Assembly: GCA_012517325.1 (NCBI GenBank)
Contig: JAAYVF010000060.1
Span: 35,023 to 99,022, forward strand
Origin: Myxococcales bacterium
GTDB taxonomy: Bacteria; Lernaellota; Lernaellaia; Lernaellales; Lernaellaceae
Direction: 5' to 3'
Length of the DNA: 64,000 nucleotides
Shown piece after piece: positions 45,443 to 52,940 of the stretch (positions are counted from its first letter, which is position 1; each line of letters starts with the position of its first letter). The notes under the pieces are model-generated. The model had not been told where the DNA came from and ran no database searches. It was given only the letters and a program-made list of their open reading frames with translations. The position numbers and the translations under genes were made by a program.

Positions 45443-45631
45443 ATGAAGAATGTCGAGATGAATTTGGACGGCAACACCCTGATCATCAAAGTGGACCTGA
45501 GCAAGGAATTCGGGCCTTCCGCCTCGGGCAAGACGATCCTCATCGCCACCACCGAGGGCAACGTGGCTGTTCCCGGCGCCGAGGAAAAGAAAATCGGCCT
45601 CAACATTTACAAGAAAAAAGTCACGGCCTGA
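45443..45631 (+). CDS. Conserved 62-residue protein of unknown function
   Basis: AGAAGGAGAAGG immediately precedes ATG 45443. The small protein is beta-rich: EMNLDGNTLIIKVDLSKEF, then GPSASGKTILIATTEGN and a Lys-rich end. The SxSGKT stretch resembles a P-loop but is too short and isolated to be one. From memory, very similar small proteins occur in Geobacter-like bacteria and Clostridia without assigned function; this could not be checked. It has its own promoter and stands alone. Confidence 0.75.
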   Translation: MKNVEMNLDGNTLIIKVDLSKEFGPSASGKTILIATTEGNVAVPGAEEKKIGLNIYKKKVTA

Positions 45632-45638
45632 CGCGGTT

Positions 45639-45655
45639 GCCGCCGCTCCGGCGGC
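45639..45655. terminator. GC stem-loop between convergent genes
   Basis: GCCGCCG (45639-45645) pairs with CGGCGGC (45649-45655) over a CTC loop, 8 bases after the small-protein stop and 6 bases before the regulator stop. There is no T-run, so it may pause or protect both messages rather than terminate them. Confidence 0.4.
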
Positions 45656-45660
45656 GCCAC

Positions 45661-46347
45661 TCACTCCTTGAAGCGATAACCGACCCCGCGAACGGTTTCG
45701 ACGTACTTGCCGGCGGCGCCGAGCTTGCGGCGAAGGCTGACGATTTGTACGTCGACGCTGCGATCGGTCACCGGATAATCCGAACCCTTGACGGCGTCAA
45801 TGATCTGGCTGCGTGAAAACACGAAACCGGGCCGTTGGGCCAGATAGAGCAGCAGGTTGAATTCGGTGGGCGTCAGATCGACGGCCTTGCCCTTGATGCG
45901 CACCTCGTGGCGCCCGACGTCGATCGCCAGATCCTGCACGCGCAACGGTGTCGCCGGCTCCTCGATCCGCACCTGGCGGCGCCGTAACGCCGTGCGGACG
46001 CGAGCGACCAGCACGCGGGGGCTGAACGGTTTGGTCAGATAATCGTCCGCCCCCAACTCGAGCCCGGTCACCACGTCGGCGTCCTCGCTTTTCGCGGTCA
46101 GCATGATGACGGGGATGGCCGCGGTCGCGTCGTTGGCCTTGAGACGCTTGCAAACCTCCAGGCCGTCCACGCCGGGCAGCATCAGGTCCAGAATCACCAG
46201 ATTCGGCTTCTCGCGGCGGGCGAACGCCAGCGCGTCCTCGCCGGTCGTGACCGTGCCGACCTGATAGCCTTCCTTGGCCAGGTTGTAACGGATCAACTCC
46301 AGAATGTCTTCCTCGTCATCCACCACTAGAATCAACGGCTTGGACAT
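45661..46347 (-). CDS. PhoB/OmpR-family response regulator (orphan)
   Basis: ATG 46347 follows GGAGG by 6 bases. The 228-residue protein has a receiver domain with D10, D11, phospho-acceptor D54 and K104-type Lys (LTKPF), then a winged-helix DNA-binding domain (about 130-226) with the usual VRGVGYRF end. No sensor kinase gene is adjacent; an unlinked partner or cross-talk is likely. An inverted repeat lies just upstream of the start and could be its own binding site. Regulon unknown. Confidence 0.9.
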   Translation of the reverse strand: MSKPLILVVDDEEDILELIRYNLAKEGYQVGTVTTGEDALAFARREKPNLVILDLMLPGVDGLEVCKRLKANDATAAIPVIMLTAKSEDADVVTGLELGADDYLTKPFSPRVLVARVRTALRRRQVRIEEPATPLRVQDLAIDVGRHEVRIKGKAVDLTPTEFNLLLYLAQRPGFVFSRSQIIDAVKGSDYPVTDRSVDVQIVSLRRKLGAAGKYVETVRGVGYRFKE

Positions 46348-46368
46348 CGACGACCTCCAACCGAGTAT

Positions 46369-46399
46369 CTTGTCCGTTTCGCTCGCCCTAGTGGACAAG
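46369..46399. promoter_or_regulatory. inverted repeat upstream of the response regulator
   Basis: CTTGTCC (46369-46375) and GGACAAG (46393-46399) are perfect inverted copies separated by 17 bases. They lie 22-52 bases before the regulator start, about two helical turns apart centre to centre. This fits a dimeric regulator site, or a hairpin in the leader. Confidence 0.4.
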
Positions 46400-46509
46400 A
46401 GAGGCGTTTCGCGATCGTGAGAATTTGATTAAGATTCAGTGAGGGTGATTCGTCAAGGCGAGGATTTGCGCCCCGGCGTCGAAAAACCGATATTCCGGCC
46501 GGAGGAGTG

Positions 46510-47244
46510 ATGAAAGGCATTCAATGCGGCAACTGCGGCGCGCCGCTGAAACTGACGCCGGCCGACGTGGAAAAGGGATTCGCCACGTGCGGCTATTGCG
46601 GCTCGGCGGTCGACCTGGGCCTCGCGGCGCCGGTGTTGGACGAGAATACCAAGCGCGGCCTGAGATTGCTCTCGTTCGCGCAAAAAGCCGTCGGCGCCGA
46701 AACCGCCGACTGGAACGAACCGGCCGCGCGCCCGGCCGACTCCCGCATCGAGTTGACCAACGAACCGGGGATTCGATTTGAAGCGAACATTCCGCCGCGC
46801 TTCCGCCTCGGCAATGTTTTCCTGCTCGTTTTCACACTGTTCTGGTGCGGTTTCATGCTCTTCTGGAATGGGATCGCGCTCGTCGGCGGTCAATGGATCA
46901 TGCTCGGTTTCGGCGTGATCCACGACGCGGTGGCGGTCTGGCTGTTTTCCCTCACCACCTGGAATTTCCTGGGCCATGAAACCATCCGCGCGGAAATGGG
47001 TTGGTTCGTCCGCCGCAAGCGGGTCTTGTTTTTCACCACCGAGAAAAAATTCGCTTGGAACAAGGTGGAGGATTTCCGTATCGAGGTCGCCTCGCGCACC
47101 AACAACAACGCGAATTACGGCCTCTACGCGATGGTGGCCTCGAAGCGCCGGCGGTTGGCCAGCCAGGCGGCCGGCGACGAATTGCGCTGGCTGCGCACCG
47201 AATTGAAATCGTTTTTCGAACCGATTATCCAAGGACAATTCTGA
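46510..47244 (+). CDS. Zinc-ribbon membrane protein, first of two tandem paralogues
   Basis: ATG 46510 follows GGAGG by four bases. The 244-residue protein opens with CGNCGAPL and CGYCGS, a treble-clef/zinc-ribbon (Cys at about 7, 10, 28 and 31). A linker with PADSRIEL precedes membrane helices at about 105-130 and 135-155. The C-terminal half is beta-rich with a final helix and may be a PH-like domain. It shares its whole layout with the next gene, so it is a tandem duplication. Function unknown. Confidence 0.7.
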   Translation: MKGIQCGNCGAPLKLTPADVEKGFATCGYCGSAVDLGLAAPVLDENTKRGLRLLSFAQKAVGAETADWNEPAARPADSRIELTNEPGIRFEANIPPRFRLGNVFLLVFTLFWCGFMLFWNGIALVGGQWIMLGFGVIHDAVAVWLFSLTTWNFLGHETIRAEMGWFVRRKRVLFFTTEKKFAWNKVEDFRIEVASRTNNNANYGLYAMVASKRRRLASQAAGDELRWLRTELKSFFEPIIQGQF

Positions 47245-47400
47245 CCAACACCCCGCTTCTCGGTGGGCGAGGCGATCGGTTCCCCGCTCAGGACGCGCTC
47301 CCTTCGTCGCTTGTTATTAAGGAACTTTTCTCGATAAACTGGCGGCCAGTTGGGAATCCGATCAAAATGCCAAGTTGGCGACAGACTGGTCGAATAAAAG

Positions 47401-48138
47401 ATGAACACCATAAAGTGCGGCAACTGCGGCGCACCGCTGAACCCCACCCCGGCGGAGATTGAAAAAGCGTTTGCGACCTGCGGCTATTGCAATTCGGCGA
47501 ATGTTCTCAACCTCTATCCGCCGCCGCTCGACTACCGTACAAAAGTTCCGCAACCGATCGACCTGCCACCGGACAATGACGCCCTCTCCTGGAGCGAACC
47601 GGCCAATCGCCCGGCCGATACGCGCATCGAACTGGTCAACGAACCGGGAGTGCGGTTCGCCGCACGCGTTCCACGCCAACGTTTGTCCTTCTTCAAAATC
47701 ATGTTTGGCGGTTTTATCACGCTTCTCTGGTGCGCCATCTTCGCGCTTTTCAGCCTGATGATCATCGCGCTGACGGAAACCACCATTTGGAGAATCCTGT
47801 TCGCCGTATTCTTTTTTTCATTCTTCGGTTTCTGCATCGGCATGGTCCTTTGGTACAGTTTCGGCCAGGAAACTATTCTCGCGGAAAATGGCCGGATTAC
47901 CTTGGTAAAGGGGGCTTGCGGACTCAATAAAAGGAAAAAGTTCGCCTGGGATGAGGTGAAAGGCCCGCGGCTTCAACCCATTCTGCTGACCGATAAACAG
48001 CCGGTTTTTCATCTCTACCTGGATCTGGGATCCAGAAAAATCCGGCTGGCCGGTCGGGCGACCGGAGATGAGGTCCGCTGGCTGTATACGGAATTGAACG
48101 TGTTTTTCGAGCCGATCAAAAAATCAAAACACGACTAG
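47401..48138 (+). CDS. Zinc-ribbon membrane protein, second tandem paralogue
   Basis: The 245-residue protein copies the previous gene's order: CGNCGAPL and CGYCNS, a PADTRIEL-type linker, two hydrophobic helices (about 100-125 and 130-155) and a C-terminal half with KKFAWDEVK and a tail helix ending FFEPI. Identity is high in the ribbon, the linker and the tail and low in the membrane part. No ribosome site is evident before the ATG. The last 4 bases overlap the convergent papain-like gene. Confidence 0.7.
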   Translation: MNTIKCGNCGAPLNPTPAEIEKAFATCGYCNSANVLNLYPPPLDYRTKVPQPIDLPPDNDALSWSEPANRPADTRIELVNEPGVRFAARVPRQRLSFFKIMFGGFITLLWCAIFALFSLMIIALTETTIWRILFAVFFFSFFGFCIGMVLWYSFGQETILAENGRITLVKGACGLNKRKKFAWDEVKGPRLQPILLTDKQPVFHLYLDLGSRKIRLAGRATGDEVRWLYTELNVFFEPIKKSKHD

Positions 48139-49211
48139 CAGCCGCAACCGCCGCCATCGTCATCGTCATCGTCATCGTCATTCGCCTGGCCATCGTCATC
48201 GCCGATATCGTTGTCGTCGTTGTCGTTGTTGTCGTTGTCATCGTTGTCATCGTTGTCGTCGTTGTCGTCGTCGTCATCGTCGGCGGTGTCGTCGTCCGGC
48301 GGCGTTGCGGGTTCGTAAACCATCCGCCCCATGTACGATTCGATATCGGCCTGGCCCCAGCGGATGCGGAAAAAGCCGTCCTCGCCCCAGGCGTCCGACC
48401 AACTGTTTTTGCCAATCCAATATTGCTCCGCGTCGTCCCAGCCGATGATGGCGACGCCGTGACCCCCGCCGCCGGAGCCGTAGGTGTGTTCGTACACTCC
48501 CTCGGTGTAGGCGAAGAAATCCTCGTAGACCGTGATGTAGCAATAAAGCGGGCCTTCGAGCAGCGCGCTTTTGATCTTGTCGAAATCGCCGAAATGGTAC
48601 ACCCAGTTCCAAGACTTGATGCGGTAGGCGCGGTTTTGCCAGTCGGCGCAGGTGCCCTCGCACGGGAAATCCGCGCCGCTCGCGCCGGATTGATAGGGAA
48701 AGCAATCCTCGTCGGGGACCCCGCTCTGGCGTAGATAAATCATCGCCAGGCTCATCAGCATGCCCGACTGGCAATCGCCGCCCGAGCAACTGAACAGGTG
48801 TTGTTCGGACAGATCGAGGTCCAGCGCGGGTTCTTGCTCATCCCAGAGGATTTGCGTTTCCAGCGCGGCCACCGCCCCGAACGCGCTGCAACCGGCGCAA
48901 AGCCCCTGATCCCGGATCGGCGTGACCCAATCGTGCCCTTCGTAATCGCGCCAATCGAAATGCGCCGGCAGATCGCGCCGCGTCGCCGGCACTTCCCACA
49001 CCGCATCGTACGGCGCGGGCGCTTCGGTGCAGGTCAAACAGCCGCCCCGGTTCAGAAAGTGCCGCTGCCAGGCCGGGTTGTCGCCCGCGCGCCACGCCGC
49101 GCCCTGGGCGTGGATCGCCCGGTTGATTTGGTCGATCGTCGCTTCCGCGTAAACCGAAGGTACGAGCGAAAGCAGCCACATCGCCGTGAGTAGAACCGTC
49201 GTTCGCCGCAT
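48135..49211 (-). CDS. Papain-like (C1A) secreted protein with Asp-GCGC tail
   Basis: ATG 49211 follows GGAG by 6 bases. The 358-residue protein has a signal peptide (1-23) and a C1A fold. Q102 and C108 sit in DQGLCAGCSAF, where the Trp after the catalytic Cys of papain is Ser. His is in GGGHGVAIIGW and Asn in KNSWSDAWGEDGF, so the triad is present. There is almost no propeptide. Residues from about 306 form an Asp/Asn tract ending GGGCGC. It lies 23 bases after the Kelch gene and may act on or with those surface proteins. Confidence 0.86.
   Translation of the reverse strand: MRRTTVLLTAMWLLSLVPSVYAEATIDQINRAIHAQGAAWRAGDNPAWQRHFLNRGGCLTCTEAPAPYDAVWEVPATRRDLPAHFDWRDYEGHDWVTPIRDQGLCAGCSAFGAVAALETQILWDEQEPALDLDLSEQHLFSCSGGDCQSGMLMSLAMIYLRQSGVPDEDCFPYQSGASGADFPCEGTCADWQNRAYRIKSWNWVYHFGDFDKIKSALLEGPLYCYITVYEDFFAYTEGVYEHTYGSGGGGHGVAIIGWDDAEQYWIGKNSWSDAWGEDGFFRIRWGQADIESYMGRMVYEPATPPDDDTADDDDDDNDDNDDNDDNDNNDNDDNDIGDDDGQANDDDDDDDDGGGCGC
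48138..48296 (-). repeat. C-terminal Asp/Asn tract ending in GCGC (papain-like protein)
   Basis: It encodes the last 53 residues: DDN units, an IGDDDGQAN break, eight Asp and GGG-C-G-C. Eight consecutive Asp are coded by four GAT-GAC pairs, a local 6-base repeat that could slip. Confidence 0.85.
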
Positions 49212-49234
49212 GTCTAACTCCGCGCGCGATCGTT

Positions 49235-50311
49235 TCAGCAACCGCACCCGTGATCGTCGTCATCGTCGTCGCCGCCGGCGGCGGACGGCGATTCGTCGTT
49301 GTCGTCGTTATCATCGTTATCGTCATTGTCATCGTTATCGTCGTTGTCGTCGTTATCGTCATTGTCATCGTCGTCGTCATCGTCGGCGGGCGTTTCATAA
49401 TAGACGCGCACCGCCGTCGAGAAGGCGAAACCGCGGTCGTTCAATTCCTCGCCGCCGGCGATGACGAGCGTATCCGCTCCGGAGCCGACGCGATAGACCG
49501 CGCCGGCCGACGCCTCGACGCTCGACCAGCTCGAATCGCTCAATCCCAAAGCGAAACAAGCCGCGGCGGGCGCGGCGTTCTGCAAGCCGGCGCAAGCCCA
49601 CGCCTTGCCGGCCACGACGCCCGACGCGCCGCCCCAGAAGCTCACGGGCAACGCCGGACCGGCTGTCCACGCGTCGGCGACCGGGTCGTAGATTTCGGTC
49701 GAGGTCAGGTAGGCGGGCGTCGCCCCGTCGTTGTTCACGCCGCCGTAAACGACGATTTTTCCGTCCAGCACCGCACTGCCGTGGTACTTGCGCGCCTGCG
49801 CCAGCGAGGCGACCGCCGACCATTCGCCCTTCGCGGGATCGAACGCCCAGCAAGCGGCTTGCGCCTTGTCGAGCGCATCGCCGCCGCCGATCAAGTATAA
49901 CTTGCCGTCCGCGACCGCCGCGCGATAACCGTAGCGCGCCTCCGGCACCGCCGGCCCGGTCGACCAGGCGTCGCCGGCGAGGTCGTAGATCAACAGTGTG
50001 CCGTCCAATTCGCGGCCCTGGTAACCGCCCGGCAGATAGATCTTGCCGTCGAGTTGAACCGCCGCGCCGCGTTCGAGACTGACGGGCATGGCGGTGATTT
50101 CCCGCCAGCCGTCGGCGACGGTAAAGCGATAGGCGGCTCCGAAATTGTTTTGCCGATCGCCGCCGCCCAACACGTACAACGCGCCTTGCGCATCCACAGC
50201 CGCGGTCGCCTGGGCGAGCGCCTTGGGCAGCGCGGGCAAATCCCGCCAACCGGCCCGGACCAGCACGGGAACAAGCACCACGATCAGCAGGAGGATGACC
50301 CGGCGTTTCAT
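49235..50311 (-). CDS. Secreted Kelch-repeat protein with Asp-GCGC tail
   Basis: ATG 50311 follows GGGGAGG by 6 bases. The 358-residue protein has a signal peptide (1-21) and about six Kelch repeats, visible as LYVLGGG, KIYLPGGY, KLYLIGGG and KIVVYGG turns with W six to ten residues later, making a propeller to about residue 305. It ends with a regular DDN tract and H-GCGC. It starts 3 bases after the PLC-like gene and precedes the papain-like gene. It probably binds a partner at the cell surface. Confidence 0.85.
   Translation of the reverse strand: MKRRVILLLIVVLVPVLVRAGWRDLPALPKALAQATAAVDAQGALYVLGGGDRQNNFGAAYRFTVADGWREITAMPVSLERGAAVQLDGKIYLPGGYQGRELDGTLLIYDLAGDAWSTGPAVPEARYGYRAAVADGKLYLIGGGDALDKAQAACWAFDPAKGEWSAVASLAQARKYHGSAVLDGKIVVYGGVNNDGATPAYLTSTEIYDPVADAWTAGPALPVSFWGGASGVVAGKAWACAGLQNAAPAAACFALGLSDSSWSSVEASAGAVYRVGSGADTLVIAGGEELNDRGFAFSTAVRVYYETPADDDDDDDNDDNDDNDDNDDNDDNDDNDDNDESPSAAGGDDDDDDHGCGC
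49238..49384 (-). repeat. C-terminal (DDN)n tract ending in GCGC (Kelch protein)
   Basis: It encodes seven Asp, then Asn and seven further DDN units in register, a break (ESPSAAGG), six Asp and H-G-C-G-C. The unit is 9 bases, but synonymous changes (GAC/GAT, AAC/AAT) are spread through it. Confidence 0.88.
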
Positions 50312-50314
50312 AGC

Positions 50315-51844
50315 TTACCTCCCCACCCGGTGGGCGCCGTCGGGATAGACGATTTGCAGCGAATAGGGCCATTTCCCGTAAGTGGCGTAATTCAGTGTAT
50401 AGGCATCCTTGGTCAGATCCAGTTCCGTGATCTGACCGTAGACGCTCCAATCGGTGGTGAAAAACGGCGGCGCGGCCGCATCCTCGCCGTCGATCAGTTC
50501 CAGGATGAAACCGGCCGCGCCGTTGGCGATGGCCGACGCCGGATCGAACCCTACGTTGACCTCGGCCGGGCCGTCGATATCGTAGGCCCAGGGATCGAGC
50601 ACCGTGTCGGCAACCGCTTCGACAACCGTGAAGGCGTCCGGCGAATCCTCGCGGACGCGAACCAGCAGGGGAGTCGCCGTCACCGAGCGCCCCGGCGTAT
50701 CGTAATAGACCAGATGCAACGTCACGGTGGCGGGCGGCGAGGCCGCGTCGATCGAGGTGACCGGCACCAGGGCGTCGTTTTCGAACCACGACATTTCCAA
50801 CAAAAACCGTCCGTCCTCGACGGCCAGCGCGGCGGGCAGATACGCGGCGAGCGAATCGACCACGCCCGATTTCATCTGCGGCGTGCTCCAATTGGGAAAG
50901 AGGTCGTAAAACGGCTGCCCTTCGCCAAAGGTCAGCAGCATGGTCGGCGAATAGGCGAAGAACCCCTCGTCGTAATAGCGGTCCCATTCCGCCTTGTTCA
51001 GAATGCCGTTGCCGATGACACGCAGCAGCTCGTCGGTGTCCAGCCCCTTTTCGCCGAGCGCCGCGAAATCGGTGAAGCCCGACCGGGCCCAATCGACGAT
51101 CGCGCGCGGGGCGTTCGGCGAACAGGTAGGGAAATTCGCCGGCAGGTCGGTCAGCGCGTTTTCGACGGTTCGGAACGCCGCGAGCGGATCGATCACCCGG
51201 TCGGGGCTGAAGTATTCGTCGTAAAGCGCGAGGTAATCGGAAATGATGGTCAGCAGCTCCTGCCGGCCGGATTCCGTGGCGATGAAATCCTCGATCAGGT
51301 CGGCGTACAGGTCGAAACGCGGCTCCATGATCTCCAGCCCGCCTTCCAGCACCGCTTCGTTCTCGCCGCCGGGATGATCGTCCATCGTGCCGGTCAGCAC
51401 GTCCATTTCACCCAGCTTCCAAACGACCGACATGTGTTCGGTGAGCATTCCCTGCGCGGTGGCGTCGCCGGCGCAGTGCATCAGGTTGCCGATCGCGAAG
51501 ACGACCCGCTCGGGGTGGTCGGGGTACGCGGCCAGCGCACCGTCGAGCATCCAGGAGACGAAGTGCCGATTGTGCGGATCGACGCTGTTCTCGTCCACCT
51601 TGCGGGCGAAGGCGTCCGCCGTGATGACGCGGCCGACATCCGGCCACAAAGCCCCCAAGAGCAGGTAGGCGCGTTCGCGGCGCAGCAGGTCGGCGTCATA
51701 CTCGATGCCCGGCTGCGGATGCAGTTCGCACAGGTTGATGAAATAGTCCGCCTCGCGCATGTGCGTCGACGGACCATAAGCCCATACCGGGGCGGCCGCC
51801 GCCACCGACATCGCCAGTAATAGCAGGAAGGTTCGCCACGTCAT
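50315..51844 (-). CDS. Secreted zinc-dependent phospholipase-C-like protein
   Basis: The 509-residue protein has a signal peptide (1-22) ending AYGPSTH, the mature N-terminus of the Zn_dep_PLPC family, where the first residues bind zinc. The pattern LLGALWPDV, then NRHF and IGNLMHCAGDA, supplies further His/Asp ligands. The C-terminal 200 residues are a beta-rich domain of unknown type (about 330-500). Substrate is not known; phospholipid is a guess from the family. It is the first of three secreted-protein genes in one minus-strand run. Confidence 0.72.
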   Translation of the reverse strand: MTWRTFLLLLAMSVAAAAPVWAYGPSTHMREADYFINLCELHPQPGIEYDADLLRRERAYLLLGALWPDVGRVITADAFARKVDENSVDPHNRHFVSWMLDGALAAYPDHPERVVFAIGNLMHCAGDATAQGMLTEHMSVVWKLGEMDVLTGTMDDHPGGENEAVLEGGLEIMEPRFDLYADLIEDFIATESGRQELLTIISDYLALYDEYFSPDRVIDPLAAFRTVENALTDLPANFPTCSPNAPRAIVDWARSGFTDFAALGEKGLDTDELLRVIGNGILNKAEWDRYYDEGFFAYSPTMLLTFGEGQPFYDLFPNWSTPQMKSGVVDSLAAYLPAALAVEDGRFLLEMSWFENDALVPVTSIDAASPPATVTLHLVYYDTPGRSVTATPLLVRVREDSPDAFTVVEAVADTVLDPWAYDIDGPAEVNVGFDPASAIANGAAGFILELIDGEDAAAPPFFTTDWSVYGQITELDLTKDAYTLNYATYGKWPYSLQIVYPDGAHRVGR

Positions 51845-52037
51845 GGAACACTCCGCCTGGTAATTTTAACGGATTCCCGGCCGCGCATCGCGACCGAGCG
51901 GAAAAGCCGATCCCGTTTCTTTAGAACATGATTCCGCCGTTTTTTCAAATACACGACCCGGGCGGCTCGGCTTCCGTCTCGTCATTTGAAGGATTGATAT
52001 CTCGACCAGGCCCGGACGATCGTCTGAACCGGCGCCT

Positions 52038-52520
52038 TCACACCGCCAACTCGACGACCTTCGCGCCCAGGGCGGCGGCCAGATCGGCGGGCGACAGGCG
52101 CACCAGAAAGCCGCGGCTGCCGCCGTTGATGTAGATGCGCTCGTGCGTCATTGCCCGGGCGTCGAGAAATACGGGGATGGGCCGCTTCGTGCCCAGCGGG
52201 CTGATTCCGCCGACCAGGTAGCCGGTGAAGCGCTCGGCGTCGGGCACCGAGCATTCCTCGACGCGGCGATGCGCGCCGACGGCGTCGGTGAGTTTCGACA
52301 GCGAAACCCGATGCGCCGCGTCGACAACGGCGATCACCGGCTTGCCTGCGGATTGAAAGACGATCGTCTTGAATATCAGTTCCTCCGGCACGCCGAGTTC
52401 GCGGGCCGAGTCCTTCGCCACGTCGCCCAGGCCGCGAAAGGAATAGAGCGCCGGCTCGAAGGGAACCTGGTGCTCGCGCAGGAAATGAACCGCCCGGGTG
52501 ATCGGGTATTTGTCTTTCAT
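52038..52520 (-). CDS. ybaK: YbaK/EbsC-type Cys-tRNA(Pro) deacylase
   Basis: Removes Cys mischarged on tRNA-Pro. The 160-residue protein has the YbaK fold: FKTIVFQ with the conserved Lys, GGISPLGTK and the family end. Length is typical. It starts 6 bases after the vapC-like gene, whose stop lies within its ribosome site (GGTGAGGGAGC), so it may be co-transcribed with the toxin-antitoxin pair. The link may only be positional. Confidence 0.9.
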   Translation of the reverse strand: MKDKYPITRAVHFLREHQVPFEPALYSFRGLGDVAKDSARELGVPEELIFKTIVFQSAGKPVIAVVDAAHRVSLSKLTDAVGAHRRVEECSVPDAERFTGYLVGGISPLGTKRPIPVFLDARAMTHERIYINGGSRGFLVRLSPADLAAALGAKVVELAV

Positions 52521-52526
52521 GCTCCC

Positions 52527-52940
52527 TCACCCTATTTTCGGCGCGATCAACTCCAGCGTTGGAAATTCGGTGCGATAAGGAGACGGATCGCGCGTCAGCA
52601 ATCGGTAGCCGGTCACGGCGGCGTGAGCGCCGATGAAAAAATCCGGCAGCGGCGACCGTTTCAGCCCGCCGCGCCGTCGATATTTCAGAAAAACCTTGCC
52701 GGCCAGAAAAGCGGCCTCAAAAGGAAGCGGTTCGCGGCGGAAATATTCCGGCGGCAGCGCTTCCTCCAGTTCCTCGATCCGTCGAAACCCGACGGACACC
52801 TCGGCGTAAATAATCGGGTTGATGACCAGGATCGTCCGTTCGGCCGCCCGGGCGATTTGTTCGCTGGACCAGTCGAACCAGCGCGGATCCTCGGTGAGCA
52901 GATCCAATAGCACGTTGCTGTCGACCAGGACGGGTTTCAT
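52527..52940 (-). CDS. VapC-type PIN-domain toxin
   Basis: A 137-residue PIN ribonuclease. Conserved acids are D7 in VDSNVLLDLL, Glu in YAEVSVG, Asp in SPLPDFFIGAHA and Asp in TRDPSPY. Length and fold match VapC. It overlaps the AbrB-type gene by 4 bases (ATGA). It would cut RNA, often tRNA, when the antitoxin is lost. Confidence 0.9.
   Translation of the reverse strand: MKPVLVDSNVLLDLLTEDPRWFDWSSEQIARAAERTILVINPIIYAEVSVGFRRIEELEEALPPEYFRREPLPFEAAFLAGKVFLKYRRRGGLKRSPLPDFFIGAHAAVTGYRLLTRDPSPYRTEFPTLELIAPKIG

Noticed and set aside
49238..49384. Repeat array that could be mistaken for a CRISPR or minisatellite
   Set aside because: The unit is 9 bases, in frame, without spacers, and continues the Kelch reading frame to a stop.
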